Shown here in pieces: positions 20,104 through 28,686 of a DNA stretch of 64,000 nucleotides (the stretch's first letter is position 1; each line of letters opens with the position of its first letter). The DNA is taken from the NCBI GenBank assembly GCA_964561455.1, contig CAZLPS010000008.1:28583-92582 (forward strand), read 5' to 3'. Both the position numbers and the translations under genes were made by a program. This DNA is from JABDGR01 sp964561455. Lineage in GTDB: Bacteria > Verrucomicrobiota > Verrucomicrobiia > Opitutales > JABDGR01. The notes under the pieces are model-generated. The model made no database searches and was not told where the DNA came from. It saw only the letters and a program-made list of their open reading frames with translations.

Positions 20104-22236
20104 ATGAGAAATTCCTGCGCCCTTCGTCCACGGCTCCCGGCCCTATCCTTAATGGTTTATGCGCTGGTTTTATCCGCCGTGCTGCGCGGAGCCGATGCCG
20201 CACCTGCCGACCCCACCACCCCGGTGGCGTTCCCGTCCGCGCCGGCTGCCGGCCCCGCTGACCCCTGGGCCGTCGTGAATACCACCGCCGCCACCAACCT
20301 CGAACAAGTCATCTGGACCGGCAAGGAATTCGTTGCCGCCGGGGGAAATGTGGTCGTGAATTCGCCTGATGGCTTGAATTGGACCGCCCATGGCGTGGGC
20401 AATGGCAAAATGAGCCTCCTAAGCGTCGCCTACAACGGCAAGGAGTATGTGGTGGTTGGGGCGAACGGAGCCATCGCGTCCTCGCCCGATTTGAATTTCT
20501 GGCAATCCCACGAAACCGGCGCCGTGCGCAAGTTTTCCCTCGTCGTCTGGACCGGAAATAAATTTTTTGCGCTCGGCGATGTCGGCGCCAAAGCCTTTTC
20601 CCCGGATGGCGTCACTTGGACCCTCGGCCCGTCCTCGGGCAACGTGTATTACACCCACGGCGTGTGGAGTGGCACCCAGTTGGTCCTGGGCTCGGCCAAA
20701 AACCTGTTCATCTCCAGTGACGCCGAAAACGTTTCCCTTGCCAAAGGCAATGTGGGCGCGATGCACGATGTGGCCTGGGGTCGGAACCTTTTTGTCGCCG
20801 TCGGCGACACGAAGAATGGCGTGATGGTTTCGGCAGACGGCGCCAGCTGGGCCGCCCAGAACCCCGGCTTGAAAAACATCCTTTACGGCGTGACCTGGAC
20901 CGGACAACAATTTGTGGCCGTCGGCGAAGCCGGCACCATTATCTCCTCGCCTGATGGCACCGTCTGGAAAGCCGCCGCCTCCGGCACCAGGGAAACCCTC
21001 ACCAGCGTGGCCGGGAACGGCACGGTGTCTGTCGCCGTGGGCAAAAACGGCGCCATCCTCAGCACCAATGCAAAATTGCTGCAAAATTATCACAGCGCCT
21101 CGCTGAGTTCCCTCCCACCAGCGCCGGGCCAGCGCTTCGGGCCCGCCTCCGGCGGCGGCCCGCTCGACCATTGGACCGTCACCGATGACACCGACACCCG
21201 GCCATTCATGCAAATCGCCTGGCTGAATAATCAATTCGTGGCCACCAGTTGGGACCGTGTTCGCAATTCAGGCGATGGCTTTTCCTGGAACACCCACACC
21301 CTTACCGGCCGGTCACTTAACAGCATTGCCACCAACGGCAGCCTCTTTGTGGTCGTCAGCGATGTCGGCGAAATTTCCACCTCCCCCGATCTGGAAAAGT
21401 GGACCAAACGAACGAGCAGCACCACCCTCCGCCTCTTCAGCGTCTTGTGGACCGGCACCCAATTCGAGGCCCTGGGTGACAACGGCATTATCGTCACCTC
21501 GGCGGACGGGATCAAGTGGACGCAGTAATCCCCGTTCACTAGCGCTACTTTTCACCATGGCCTGTGGGCCGGCGACAAGTTTGTCCTCGCGGACTACCGC
21601 GGCGTGGACACTTCTCCGGATGGTCTGAAATGGAGCCGGACGCTCGGCACCACCGATAAAATGATGGACGTTGCCTGGAACGGCAAAGTCTTCGTTGCCG
21701 TTGGCTCCGTCGGGGGCGGCGTCTATTCCTCGCCTGATGCCGTGACTTGGACCAAGCAATCTCTCCCCACCAACAACGGCTTTGCCGCCATCACTTGGAC
21801 CGGCAGTGAATTCCTGGCCGGAGGCGCCACCGGCATCCTCGCCAGTTCGCCGGACGGAACGGCGTGGACCATTCACCTCCTCGATCCCGGCTTCAACATT
21901 ACCGCCCTCGCGGCCCACAATGGCACGGTGGTGCTGGGAACGGATGCCGGAATGCTTCTCATCAACAAAGTGCCTGACTCCACCGCCACGCCCGTGATTT
22001 CCCTTGATGTCGGGTCCGCCGGCGCCCTGGCCCAAGTCACCCTCCATTCCCCGGTTGCCAGTGCAAAGATTTATTACACCGACAATGGCCAGGACCCCAC
22101 CCCTCAGTCCAACCTCTACACCACGCCATTTACCCCGACCCACAACGCTGTCATCAAAGCCCGCGCCTACCTCGATGGCGTCAATCCCAGCGAGGTCGCC
22201 GCCGCCGAATTTAAAATCGGCGCCAGCACCCCCTAG
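20104..22236 (+). pseudogene. Secreted double beta-propeller protein (paralog 3), split by one in-frame TAA
   Basis: The frame runs from ATG 20104 (signal peptide around SLMVYALVLSAVL, then GADA) to 22236. A single TAA at 21526-21528 (codon 475) interrupts it. Reading continues in the same frame after the stop with SPFTSATFHHGLWAGDKFV, which aligns without a gap to TFHHGLWTRGQFV in paralog 1. It is therefore a point nonsense change and not a frameshift. The full protein would have two propellers and a C-terminal CHB_HEX_C_1-like domain (AKIYYTDNGQDPTPQSNLY). As it stands, a 474-residue truncated form could be made. A recent pseudogene, a sequence error, or read-through are the options. Confidence 0.8.
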
Positions 22237-22367
22237 CTCCGGATCTTTGGCAAAGCCGCCAACCCCCATCCGCAAACATCGAACCCTCGACTTCCATCTT
22301 GTAACTTCCCCATTCCCCACACTTCGTTCTCGCCAATCATTCCAAATTTAGTCTCCTGTCTCACCAT

Positions 22368-22498
22368 TTCAAATCTCAAATCTCAAATCCTGCGCCGCCC
22401 CCTCCGCCCTTCGCCCTTTGATTACAATTCGAAATTCGTAATTCAGAATTCCCGCCCGCGCCTTCCTTTCTTAATTCTTAATTTTTAATTCTTAATTC
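22368..22498. repeat. Word-like A/T-rich repeat tract upstream of the YbjQ-repeat gene
   Basis: The spacer holds three short imperfect tandem tracts: repeats of TCAAATC at 22368-22389, an ATTCGAAATTCGTAATTC type tract at 22421-22450, and TTAATTCTTAATTTTTAATT repeats at 22471-22498. The start codon follows five bases later. Similar tracts occur upstream of several other genes in the window. Confidence 0.7.
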
Positions 22499-22502
22499 CC
22501 CC

Positions 22503-23657
22503 ATGACTCCTCCCCCTCAACTCCGCTCCGTCCTCACCGGTCTTTCCGGCAACGAAATGTTCTGCTTGCGCCAAAAGGGTTTTTCGCCCGGCGACATCGT
22601 CGTCGGCAACAGTGTTCACTCGATGGGCTTCCTGGGCGGCCTCGGCGCCGGCCTGCAACGCGCTTTTGGCGGCGAGGTCACGCAAGTCACCGACATCATT
22701 CATGAGGGCCGCCAGGCTTCGTATGCCCGCATGGCCAAAGAAGCGCAAGACCGCGGCGGCGTGGGAATTGTCGGCGTCACGAGCGAATTAAAGCACATGC
22801 GCGGCAATATCGAATTTCTCTCCGTCGGTTCCTGCGTCCATACGACGGATGGCGGCCCTGAACAAATGGCCTTTACCTCCGATTGCGACGGCCAGGAACT
22901 CTATTGCCTCATGGACGCCGGCTACACCCCGGTGAAATTTGTCTTCGGCAATGTCGCCTACTCAATCGGCATCGGCGGCGGTTTGATGGGCGGCTTCAAA
23001 AGCCTCTCCCGCGGTGAAATTCGCGAATACAGCGACGTCTTCAATGCCACCCGCCACCTCGCCCTCGACCGCATCATGAAGGAAGCGCAGGCCGCCGGCG
23101 CCAATGCGGTGCTTGCGATTGAAACGCGCATCATGCCCTTCCAGGGCGTCCACGAAATGCTCATGATGGGCACGGCCGCCCGCCATCCCGCCCTGCCCGA
23201 CAATCTCCTCCGCGGCCAGCCGGTGACCAGCGACTTGACCGCTGAAGAATTGTGGAATCTCGCCAACATGGGCTACGCGCCCTTGAAGCTCGTGCTCGGC
23301 ACGGCCGTCTATTCGCTCGGCGTCGTCGGCGGCATTATGGCCGCCTTGAAATCTTTTGTGCGCGGCGAAATTAGCGATTTAACCTCCTTAATCTACGACG
23401 CCCGCGAACACGCCCTCGGCCTCCTCAAACGCGAAGCCGAAGCGCTCGGCGCGGACGACGTCGTCGGCATCCGCACCCACGTTCACGAATTCCAGGGCCT
23501 CCTCGAATTCATGGCCATCGGCACCGCGGTAAAGCGCTTGCCCGGCATTGGCACCGTCAGCCCAACCCTCCCCGCCCAAGCCATCATCCGCGACCGCGAA
23601 ACCTGGATCAGCGACGACGACTTGTTCAACGTGCGGGTGGATGATCAGGGGAAGTGA
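22503..23657 (+). CDS. Triple-repeat YbjQ (UPF0145/DUF74) protein
   Basis: A 384-residue protein made of three YbjQ-like domains at about residues 15-113, 128-226 and 246-344, a period of about 115 residues. Each starts with a GxE(M/L)(F/Y/W)CLxxxGYxP-type lead followed by VVGNSV, FGNVAY or LGTAVY, and ends in an EF(L/M)xxG(S/T)A block. Free-standing YbjQ is about 107 residues, forms pentamers and is annotated as a putative heavy-metal-binding domain of unknown function. No signal peptide is seen, so a cytoplasmic location is inferred. The leader lacks a Shine-Dalgarno sequence and ends in CCCCC before ATG. The stop overlaps a GTG of the next small gene. Confidence 0.85.
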   Translation: MTPPPQLRSVLTGLSGNEMFCLRQKGFSPGDIVVGNSVHSMGFLGGLGAGLQRAFGGEVTQVTDIIHEGRQASYARMAKEAQDRGGVGIVGVTSELKHMRGNIEFLSVGSCVHTTDGGPEQMAFTSDCDGQELYCLMDAGYTPVKFVFGNVAYSIGIGGGLMGGFKSLSRGEIREYSDVFNATRHLALDRIMKEAQAAGANAVLAIETRIMPFQGVHEMLMMGTAARHPALPDNLLRGQPVTSDLTAEELWNLANMGYAPLKLVLGTAVYSLGVVGGIMAALKSFVRGEISDLTSLIYDAREHALGLLKREAEALGADDVVGIRTHVHEFQGLLEFMAIGTAVKRLPGIGTVSPTLPAQAIIRDRETWISDDDLFNVRVDDQGK

Positions 23658-23659
23658 GC

Positions 23660-23911
23660 ATGAGGCAATGTCGCAATTGGAAAAATAAGAAACGTCCCGG
23701 TGTCCACCTGAAAGCAGCCGCCCATTCCTCGCGACCCGAAGACGTGCAAAACTTTTTTGCCGTGGAATTGCCCAAACTTCCCGGCTGCATGGCGCATGGG
23801 CGCACCCGGCGGGATGCTGTGCGCAACGCCGAGCGGGCGATTGCCGCGTGGGTGCCGACCGCCAAGGAGGACGGCGCGGAAATTCCCTTGCCTCGGGGCA
23901 AATTGATGTAA
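23660..23911 (+). CDS. Orphan HicB-like antitoxin-fold protein
   Basis: An 83-residue protein (85 if the GTG at 23654 is used, which would overlap the upstream stop). Residues about 30-75 match the HicB partial-RNase-H-like fold: FFAVELPKLPGCMAHGRTRRDAVRNAERAI, ending in AAKEDG-type KEDGAEIPLP. HicB proteins neutralise HicA mRNA interferases, but no HicA gene is adjacent on either strand. It therefore looks solitary. The DUF1080 gene starts 10 bases downstream, suggesting co-transcription. Confidence 0.7.
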   Translation: MRQCRNWKNKKRPGVHLKAAAHSSRPEDVQNFFAVELPKLPGCMAHGRTRRDAVRNAERAIAAWVPTAKEDGAEIPLPRGKLM

Positions 23912-23921
23912 GCTTGAACGT

Positions 23922-24563
23922 ATGCCATTACCCCACTGGCCGGAACTCCGGCAAATATCCCGTTCCCTTGTGCCTCTGGCCGCGCTGGCCTTTCTCGCCG
24001 GCTGCGCCGGCCCCGGCTTCCCCGACCTCGGCTACACGAGTCTGTTCAACGGCAAAGATCTTACGGGCTGGCAGTATAAGCCCGGAGCAAACGTAATCGC
24101 CGGGGTGTTTGACGGCAAAACGGCGAGCAATGATGCGCGGTACACCATCGAGCAGGGCATCCTGACCACCCATGAGCGCGACCGCAGCCCGGCCGCGAAC
24201 CAACCCATCCGCCAGCTTTACACCGTCCAAAAATTTACCGGCGATTTCATCCTCCGGCTGCAATTTCGCGCCGGGGTGAAGGCCGACAGCGGCATCTTTA
24301 TCGGCACGAAACAATTGCAGTGCCGCGACTACAGCACCGTGGGGCCGTACACCAAATTGCAGCTCTACAAACCGCAGGACTGGAACCAGATTGAGATTGT
24401 CGTCCACGGCAACGCCGCGCGGTGCACCAACAACGGGGAAGTCCTGGAAGAAGCCATGCCCATTCCCGCCGGGGTGCGCGACATCGGGCTCGAGGCCGAC
24501 GCCGGGGTGTTGGAATACCGCAATATTGAAATCAAGCTCCTGCCCCCGGAAACACCGGGCTGA
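23922..24563 (+). CDS. DUF1080 (3-keto-disaccharide hydrolase-like) lipoprotein
   Basis: A 213-residue protein with a lipoprotein signal; LAGC places the lipidated Cys at residue 28. The DUF1080 start block is clear (YTSLFNGKDLTGWQYK), followed by an LTTHER-type strand, FILRLQFRAGVKADSGIFI, and WNQIEIVVHG, all typical of this concanavalin-like fold. Members are abundant in Verrucomicrobiota and Planctomycetes, and some act on 3-keto-glycosides. The common family length is about 200-250, so it is complete. Its last 32 bases overlap the end of the convergent minus-strand gene. Confidence 0.85.
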   Translation: MPLPHWPELRQISRSLVPLAALAFLAGCAGPGFPDLGYTSLFNGKDLTGWQYKPGANVIAGVFDGKTASNDARYTIEQGILTTHERDRSPAANQPIRQLYTVQKFTGDFILRLQFRAGVKADSGIFIGTKQLQCRDYSTVGPYTKLQLYKPQDWNQIEIVVHGNAARCTNNGEVLEEAMPIPAGVRDIGLEADAGVLEYRNIEIKLLPPETPG

Positions 24564-26238
24564 CTTCCAGCGTCTGGCCCGGGCGGAGAATAATGGGATC
24601 GCCGTCGGCCGGAACTTCGTCGTTCTTGAAAATTCGCAACGTGATGGATTCTTTGCCCACGCTCGGTGCGACCCAGCGCCACTGGCCGATTTCCACAAAT
24701 TCCATGGGCACACCCTTGTCCGGATTTAATCCGGGGCCGGCGCCGCGAACAAAGGGCTTGTTGCCAATGCCAATAAGCACATTGGCCGTCAGTGAACAGG
24801 CATTGAGCGGATTGCGGCTCGCGCGCTTGCGGCGGATGGTGTCGGCTTCGCGCGCCAGCAACTCGCCCTGCGTTGGGCCGGCAACCGGCGCGGCAGTGCC
24901 AGGCTCGTCCGCGCGCGGCGGCGAAAAGACGATCGGCGTGTTCTTTTTAATTTCTTCATCCTCCTCCCCCCGCAGGGCGAGCGCCTTGGCCCGCGCATTG
25001 CGGCGCAACTCCGAGGCCGTTTCGCCTTCTGTTGGCAATTCCATGGCGGGACTGGCCGACGTGATTTCAGCCGCTGCGGTAACGGGTGCCTCCACCGGCA
25101 GCGGCGCATCCGGCGGCTCCGCCCGGTCGGTGAGTGAGATCGGCGCGGGTACCGGCGGTTCAATATCCACTTGCGCTGTAACCGGGGTCTCTGGCAGCGG
25201 ATGCCTGGTTTTGCGCGGGCGACGGGCGCGAGCCATGATAATTCCGGCCACCGCCGGGGTTTCGCTGCTGGACCGGGTTTGGGCAAAGGCCCGATCCATC
25301 ATGCGGGTGGATTCCACCGGCGCGCGTTCGACGGCGGGAGCCTCCACCGGTTCGGGCGCGGGCGCGAGCGCCTTGGCTTCTTCCAAGATCGGCGCCTCCG
25401 GCTGGCTCGCGTCCACGGTTGGGCTCGAAGCCAGGAACGTTGCTTCAGCCGCAGCAGACTCCCCCACTCCCGCTGCCACCAAGACTGGCTCTGCCACGAC
25501 GACGGGCGCGGCCGCCACCGGCTCAGGCATGGGAACTTCGGCGCGGACGGGCGCGGGCTGGCGGATGCGAATCCTCTCGGGTTGGGGCGAAGCCACCGCC
25601 ACGGGTGCGGGCCGGTCCGCGAGCGTTTGCACATGGGCCGCCAGGCGGCCAAGGGTTTCCTCCAGCACGGCGATCTTAATTTCCGCGGATTTAAATTTTT
25701 CCGCCTGATCTTTGCGCAGGCGCTCCAATTCGCGCTGGGCGGACTGGGCTTCGGCCGCCGCGGCCGTCTGGCGGTTGGTCGCCGCCTCCCGCAAATCCGT
25801 TACCACCGCTTCGAGGTTCTTGTGAATTTCGACCAACGGCGCAAAGCGGGCGTCAAACCGGCGCGCGGAATTTTCCAGCGCGGCATTGGCGCGGGCCGCG
25901 TGCTCGACGGCTTCCGCGGCGGCGCGGGACTGGCGGCGCCAGTCATTCTCGCCACCGGCGGCCGGCAATTCACCTGCCGTTTCGTTGCCGGGCGCAGAAC
26001 GGCCCGGACGGAACGGCCACGCTTCAATGGCAAACGGCGTAATCGAGAAAATTGCGCCGAGCGCCACCGCACCGAGACAAAACATCATTTGGCCGACAGT
26101 CAGCGTCACCGCAGTGGTCCAAATCGCCACCGCTACCAGCACCAAGACGATGTTGCCGGTTATAAATGGCCATTTGGGAACGGAGGGACGGGTGGAGGGA
26201 GCGGAAGAAGATGAATTTTGATCGAATACGGAGAGCAT
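24532..26238 (-). CDS. Membrane-anchored coiled-coil, Pro/Ala-rich protein of unknown function
   Basis: The frame opens to 26424, but the first 62 residues look like translated leader, so ATG 26238 is chosen (568 residues). Two adjacent membrane segments lie near residues 26-46 and 50-68. A long charged helix with heptad character follows (about residues 95-215, rich in AAAEAVEHAARAN-like runs and LERLRKDQAEKFKSAEIKI). Next is a Pro/Ala/Val/Glu-rich low-complexity part (about 225-430). The C-terminus (about 440-568) is globular, with WRWVAPSVGKESITLRIF and ending GQTLEVSPVFPGAGA. No family is recognised. It may share a transcript with the Gly/Ser-rich gene upstream, but a terminator separates them. 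Confidence 0.7.
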   Translation of the reverse strand: MLSVFDQNSSSSAPSTRPSVPKWPFITGNIVLVLVAVAIWTTAVTLTVGQMMFCLGAVALGAIFSITPFAIEAWPFRPGRSAPGNETAGELPAAGGENDWRRQSRAAAEAVEHAARANAALENSARRFDARFAPLVEIHKNLEAVVTDLREAATNRQTAAAAEAQSAQRELERLRKDQAEKFKSAEIKIAVLEETLGRLAAHVQTLADRPAPVAVASPQPERIRIRQPAPVRAEVPMPEPVAAAPVVVAEPVLVAAGVGESAAAEATFLASSPTVDASQPEAPILEEAKALAPAPEPVEAPAVERAPVESTRMMDRAFAQTRSSSETPAVAGIIMARARRPRKTRHPLPETPVTAQVDIEPPVPAPISLTDRAEPPDAPLPVEAPVTAAAEITSASPAMELPTEGETASELRRNARAKALALRGEEDEEIKKNTPIVFSPPRADEPGTAAPVAGPTQGELLAREADTIRRKRASRNPLNACSLTANVLIGIGNKPFVRGAGPGLNPDKGVPMEFVEIGQWRWVAPSVGKESITLRIFKNDEVPADGDPIILRPGQTLEVSPVFPGAGA

Positions 26239-26377
26239 GGGGCGAAGTGGGCGGCGTCTTACAGCGCGAAGAGCCGCCCTACAGGCGAGGATAACAACGC
26301 GCGCGCAACGCACAAGCCAGAAAATTATAGCGGCGCAATGCGGCGTCCGCACCCCTTGCTCCGGGCCCAAGCTGGAT

Positions 26378-26411
26378 AAAAAACCACGGCGCGGCTGGCG
26401 CCGCGCCGTGG
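26378..26411 (-). terminator. Intrinsic terminator of the Gly/Ser-rich gene
   Basis: Perfect 12-base arms (CCACGGCGCGGC at 26384-26395 and its complement at 26400-26411) enclose a 4-base loop. On the minus strand the hairpin is followed by six U residues (A6 at 26378-26383). It lies 29 bases past the stop of the 26440-27270 gene. Confidence 0.88.
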
Positions 26412-26439
26412 GCAAAAAACTCACCCATTCGGTGGCGGA

Positions 26440-27270
26440 TCAACCACCGGGATGGGATTTCATATAGGCGTCGTATTTGTCCTTTTCGTCGGTTGAAGTC
26501 TTCTTGAGCACTTTGCCGTTGTATTTTATCTCGATGTAGTAACCCTCCAGCGTGGTAACGGAAGAGGACGAAGTGTTTCCGGCGCTTCCGCCCGAGGAAC
26601 CACCTACTGTCCGGCCACCACCGCCACCACCACCGCGAATCACGCTACCCCCACCACTGTTGACGACCGTCATTTGTTGCCCGCCTGACTGACCGTAGTT
26701 GCTTTGGCCACCGCCGGAAGACGTTGACGAGGAAGTTGAGACGGATTTCACCACGGTGTCGGAGTTGATGACTTTCTTTTCGTTAGGGGCAAGCGAATCC
26801 ACTGTTTCGGAGCCGGTGATCTCTTTCATGGTAATTTCCGACTTATTGCCTACCAACGTGCTGGTGTGAGTGTAAACATGCCAGTCCACCTCAAAACCTT
26901 CAGTTGCAACCTTCTGGTCATTATTCCGGAGGGTGATTTCAACATAGGTTTTGGCTTGGGAGGAGCTGGATGACGTGGAGTTGGAACTTCCCCCGGGAGT
27001 TCTCCCGCCGGACTGTCCACCACCCGCCCGACCGTTTTGATTGCCCGTCGTGGAGCCGCCCCTTCCGCTGCCCGTGCCGGCCGAGGGCGAGGTCGAGCTT
27101 ACCGTTGGCTCACCCTCAATAATCTTGGCCGACAGGCCCAAGTTCGGCGGAGTCGGTGGTGGCGGCGTTGCCGCGAACGCGGCACCCAAAGTCATGGCGC
27201 CAATGGCGAGCAACGCGCACGTCGCGCCAAACAGGGAACGAAAATCAGACGGGGTTGGGGGGTATTTCAT
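26440..27270 (-). CDS. Secreted Gly/Ser-rich protein of unknown function
   Basis: ATG 27270 gives 276 residues with a signal peptide (LFGATCALLAIGAMTLGAAFA then ATPPPP). Two low-complexity Gly/Ser/Asn/Thr stretches (about residues 55-105 and 180-240, including GGGGGGGR) flank a structured core at about 107-175 (YVEITLRNNDQKVATEGFEV, WHVYTHTSTLVG). A C-terminal part ends YYIEIKYNGKVLKKTSTDEKD. The core and tail look like one beta-sandwich interrupted by the second Gly-rich loop. No family is recognised. The upstream ATG at 27324 would place extra residues before the signal peptide and is rejected. A strong terminator follows. Confidence 0.75.
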   Translation of the reverse strand: MKYPPTPSDFRSLFGATCALLAIGAMTLGAAFAATPPPPTPPNLGLSAKIIEGEPTVSSTSPSAGTGSGRGGSTTGNQNGRAGGGQSGGRTPGGSSNSTSSSSSQAKTYVEITLRNNDQKVATEGFEVDWHVYTHTSTLVGNKSEITMKEITGSETVDSLAPNEKKVINSDTVVKSVSTSSSTSSGGGQSNYGQSGGQQMTVVNSGGGSVIRGGGGGGGRTVGGSSGGSAGNTSSSSVTTLEGYYIEIKYNGKVLKKTSTDEKDKYDAYMKSHPGG

Positions 27271-27582
27271 GACTAGAATAAGATTGTGTGATGGGGGATT
27301 GTGAGGACTCGTTGATTTTGACATAATTATTTTGCTAAGGTAAAGCTCTTTCTACAGCGATTTTTAACTCTTTTTTTTTGCCGCCCCAGCCAGCTTTTCT
27401 CGGCGCATTGGCCCACTTTCGGGCTGAATAAGTTCCAAAAACGCCGCCCGGGGCCCGCATCCCCATCTCCTGCGCCGAGCCCCGCCAGCATACCGATAAA
27501 TATAGGCTTGCCTCCGGGACCTGATTCTTTACCTTGGTAAGCTTTTCTCCATAGCAGACACCATTCGACGACTCCCTGTTCC
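27271..27582. other. Divergent intergenic region with rpsL leader
   Basis: This 312-base gap separates the minus-strand Gly/Ser-rich gene from rpsL and must hold both promoters. TTGACA at 27318-27323 followed 17 bases later by TAAAGC is a possible plus-strand promoter, but the second box is weak. A perfect palindrome TTACCTTGGTAA lies at 27529-27540, 43 bases before the rpsL ATG. No Shine-Dalgarno sequence precedes rpsL. A minus-strand open frame at 27327-27596 crosses the leader and is not considered a gene. Confidence 0.4.
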
Positions 27583-27969
27583 ATGCCTACCATCAATCAG
27601 CTCGTCCGGCACCCCCGGCGCGCCCCGCGCTTTAAGTCCAAGGCTCCCGCCCTGGCGGGCAACCCGTTTAAACGCGGGGTCTGCGTGCAGGTCATGACCC
27701 GCACGCCCAAAAAACCGAATTCTGCCATTCGCAAGGTTGCCAAGGTGCGCCTGACCAACGGCTACGAAGTCATTGCCTACATTCCCGACGAAGGCCATAA
27801 CTTGCAGGAACACAGCGTGGTGCTCGTCCGTGGCGGCCGTGTCAAAGACCTTCCCGGTGTCCGTTACCATATCGTGCGCGGTCCGCTCGACTGCGTGGGC
27901 GTGGAGAAGCGCCGCCGCAGCCGCTCCAAGTACGGTGTCAAACGCCCGAAGGAAAAGAAGGCCGCGTAA
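27583..27969 (+). CDS. rpsL: 30S ribosomal protein S12
   Basis: A 128-residue S12 starting MPTINQLVRHPRR. It tunes decoding accuracy in the small-subunit A site. The two streptomycin-response positions carry the sensitive residues: Lys43 in TPKKPNS and Lys88 in GGRVKDLPGVRYH. It is the first gene of a str-type operon followed by rpsG, fusA and rpsJ. The leader reads CTCCCTGTTCC before ATG and has no Shine-Dalgarno sequence. The S12 body is full length with a basic tail ending KRPKEKKAA. Confidence 0.98.
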   Translation: MPTINQLVRHPRRAPRFKSKAPALAGNPFKRGVCVQVMTRTPKKPNSAIRKVAKVRLTNGYEVIAYIPDEGHNLQEHSVVLVRGGRVKDLPGVRYHIVRGPLDCVGVEKRRRSRSKYGVKRPKEKKAA

Positions 27970-28072
27970 TTCCAGGATCAAAGAAGCAAAGGATCCGAGG
28001 ATCAAAGGGGGCCAAACCGCCCTTCCCGTCTTCAAATCTCACTCCCGGTCCCAAACTGTTTTGTTTCTGACT

Positions 28073-28109
28073 TCTTAATTCTTAAATCTTAATTCTTAAT
28101 TCCCAAATC
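28073..28109. repeat. TTAATTCTTAA-type repeat tract before rpsG
   Basis: Imperfect repeats of TTAATTCTTAAAT fill the last 40 bases before the rpsG ATG at 28112 and resemble the tract at 22471-22498. They leave no room for a Shine-Dalgarno sequence. Confidence 0.7.
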
Positions 28110-28111
28110 CC

Positions 28112-28585
28112 ATGTCCCGCCGCCGCCGAGCAGTCAAACGTGAACGCGCCATTGATCCGCGTTACAACAGCCCATTGGTCACCCATTTGGTCAGCACCAT
28201 CATGCGCGGCGGCAAAAAGACCGTCGCCCAGCGCGTGGTTTATGGCGCTTTTGAAAAGGTCAGCGAGAAGCTCGAAAAGGGCGATCCGGTGGATCTCCTC
28301 ATGGGCGCGATGGAAAACGTCCGCCCGAAACTTGAAGTGAAGAGCCGACGTGTGGGCGGCGCCACCTACCAGGTGCCTGTCGAAATCTCGTTTGAGCGCC
28401 AGCAGAGCCTTGCCTTTCGCTGGCTCGTCGAGGCCGCCCAAGGCCGCAAGGGCATGCCCATGCGTGAAGCCCTCGCCGCTGAAATCGTGGATGCCTACAA
28501 CAACACCGGCACCGTCGTGAAAAAGCGCGAAGACGCCCACCGCATGGCCCAAGCCAACCGGGCGTTTGCCCATTTGCGCTGGTAA
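28112..28585 (+). CDS. rpsG: 30S ribosomal protein S7
   Basis: A 157-residue S7 starting MSRRRRAVKRE, with the conserved VTHLVSTIMRGGKKTVAQRV block and GGATYQVPVEI. It organises the 3' major domain of 16S rRNA at the head of the 30S subunit and contacts the E-site tRNA. The length matches the usual 155-157. It lies 142 bases after rpsL and 159 bases before fusA, wider gaps than in most str operons, and both gaps contain repeat tracts. Confidence 0.97.
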   Translation: MSRRRRAVKRERAIDPRYNSPLVTHLVSTIMRGGKKTVAQRVVYGAFEKVSEKLEKGDPVDLLMGAMENVRPKLEVKSRRVGGATYQVPVEISFERQQSLAFRWLVEAAQGRKGMPMREALAAEIVDAYNNTGTVVKKREDAHRMAQANRAFAHLRW

Positions 28586-28620
28586 TGCTTCGCTGAGGCC
28601 AGATTATTGTTATACTGCTG

Positions 28621-28686
28621 TATTGTTATATTGTTAGGCAGCCCAACGGCGGAGTCGTCCCGCACCCATACAACAATTTAACAATA
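28621..28686. repeat. Inverted repeat between rpsG and fusA
   Basis: TATTGTTATATTGTT at 28621-28635 and AACAATTTAACAATA at 28672-28686 are complementary at 14 of 15 positions, around a 36-base GC-rich interior. A partial extra copy (ATTATTGTTATAC) lies just to the left at 28604. The structure would form in the mRNA 59 bases before the fusA start. There is no U-tract that would mark it as a simple terminator. Confidence 0.65.

Noticed and set aside
24593..26214. Plus-strand frames of 371 and 347 codons opposite the membrane coiled-coil gene
   Set aside because: They mirror the Pro/Ala-rich minus-strand protein and have Gly/Arg- and Ser/Ala-rich composition typical of shadows.
27318..27346. 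TTGACA with a TAAAGC 17 bases later as the rpsL promoter
   Set aside because: The -10 box is too weak, and the site is more than 230 bases from the gene; not listed as a promoter.
27327..27596. Minus-strand 89-codon frame across the rpsL leader
   Set aside because: It covers the rpsL promoter region and start, and shows no family resemblance.
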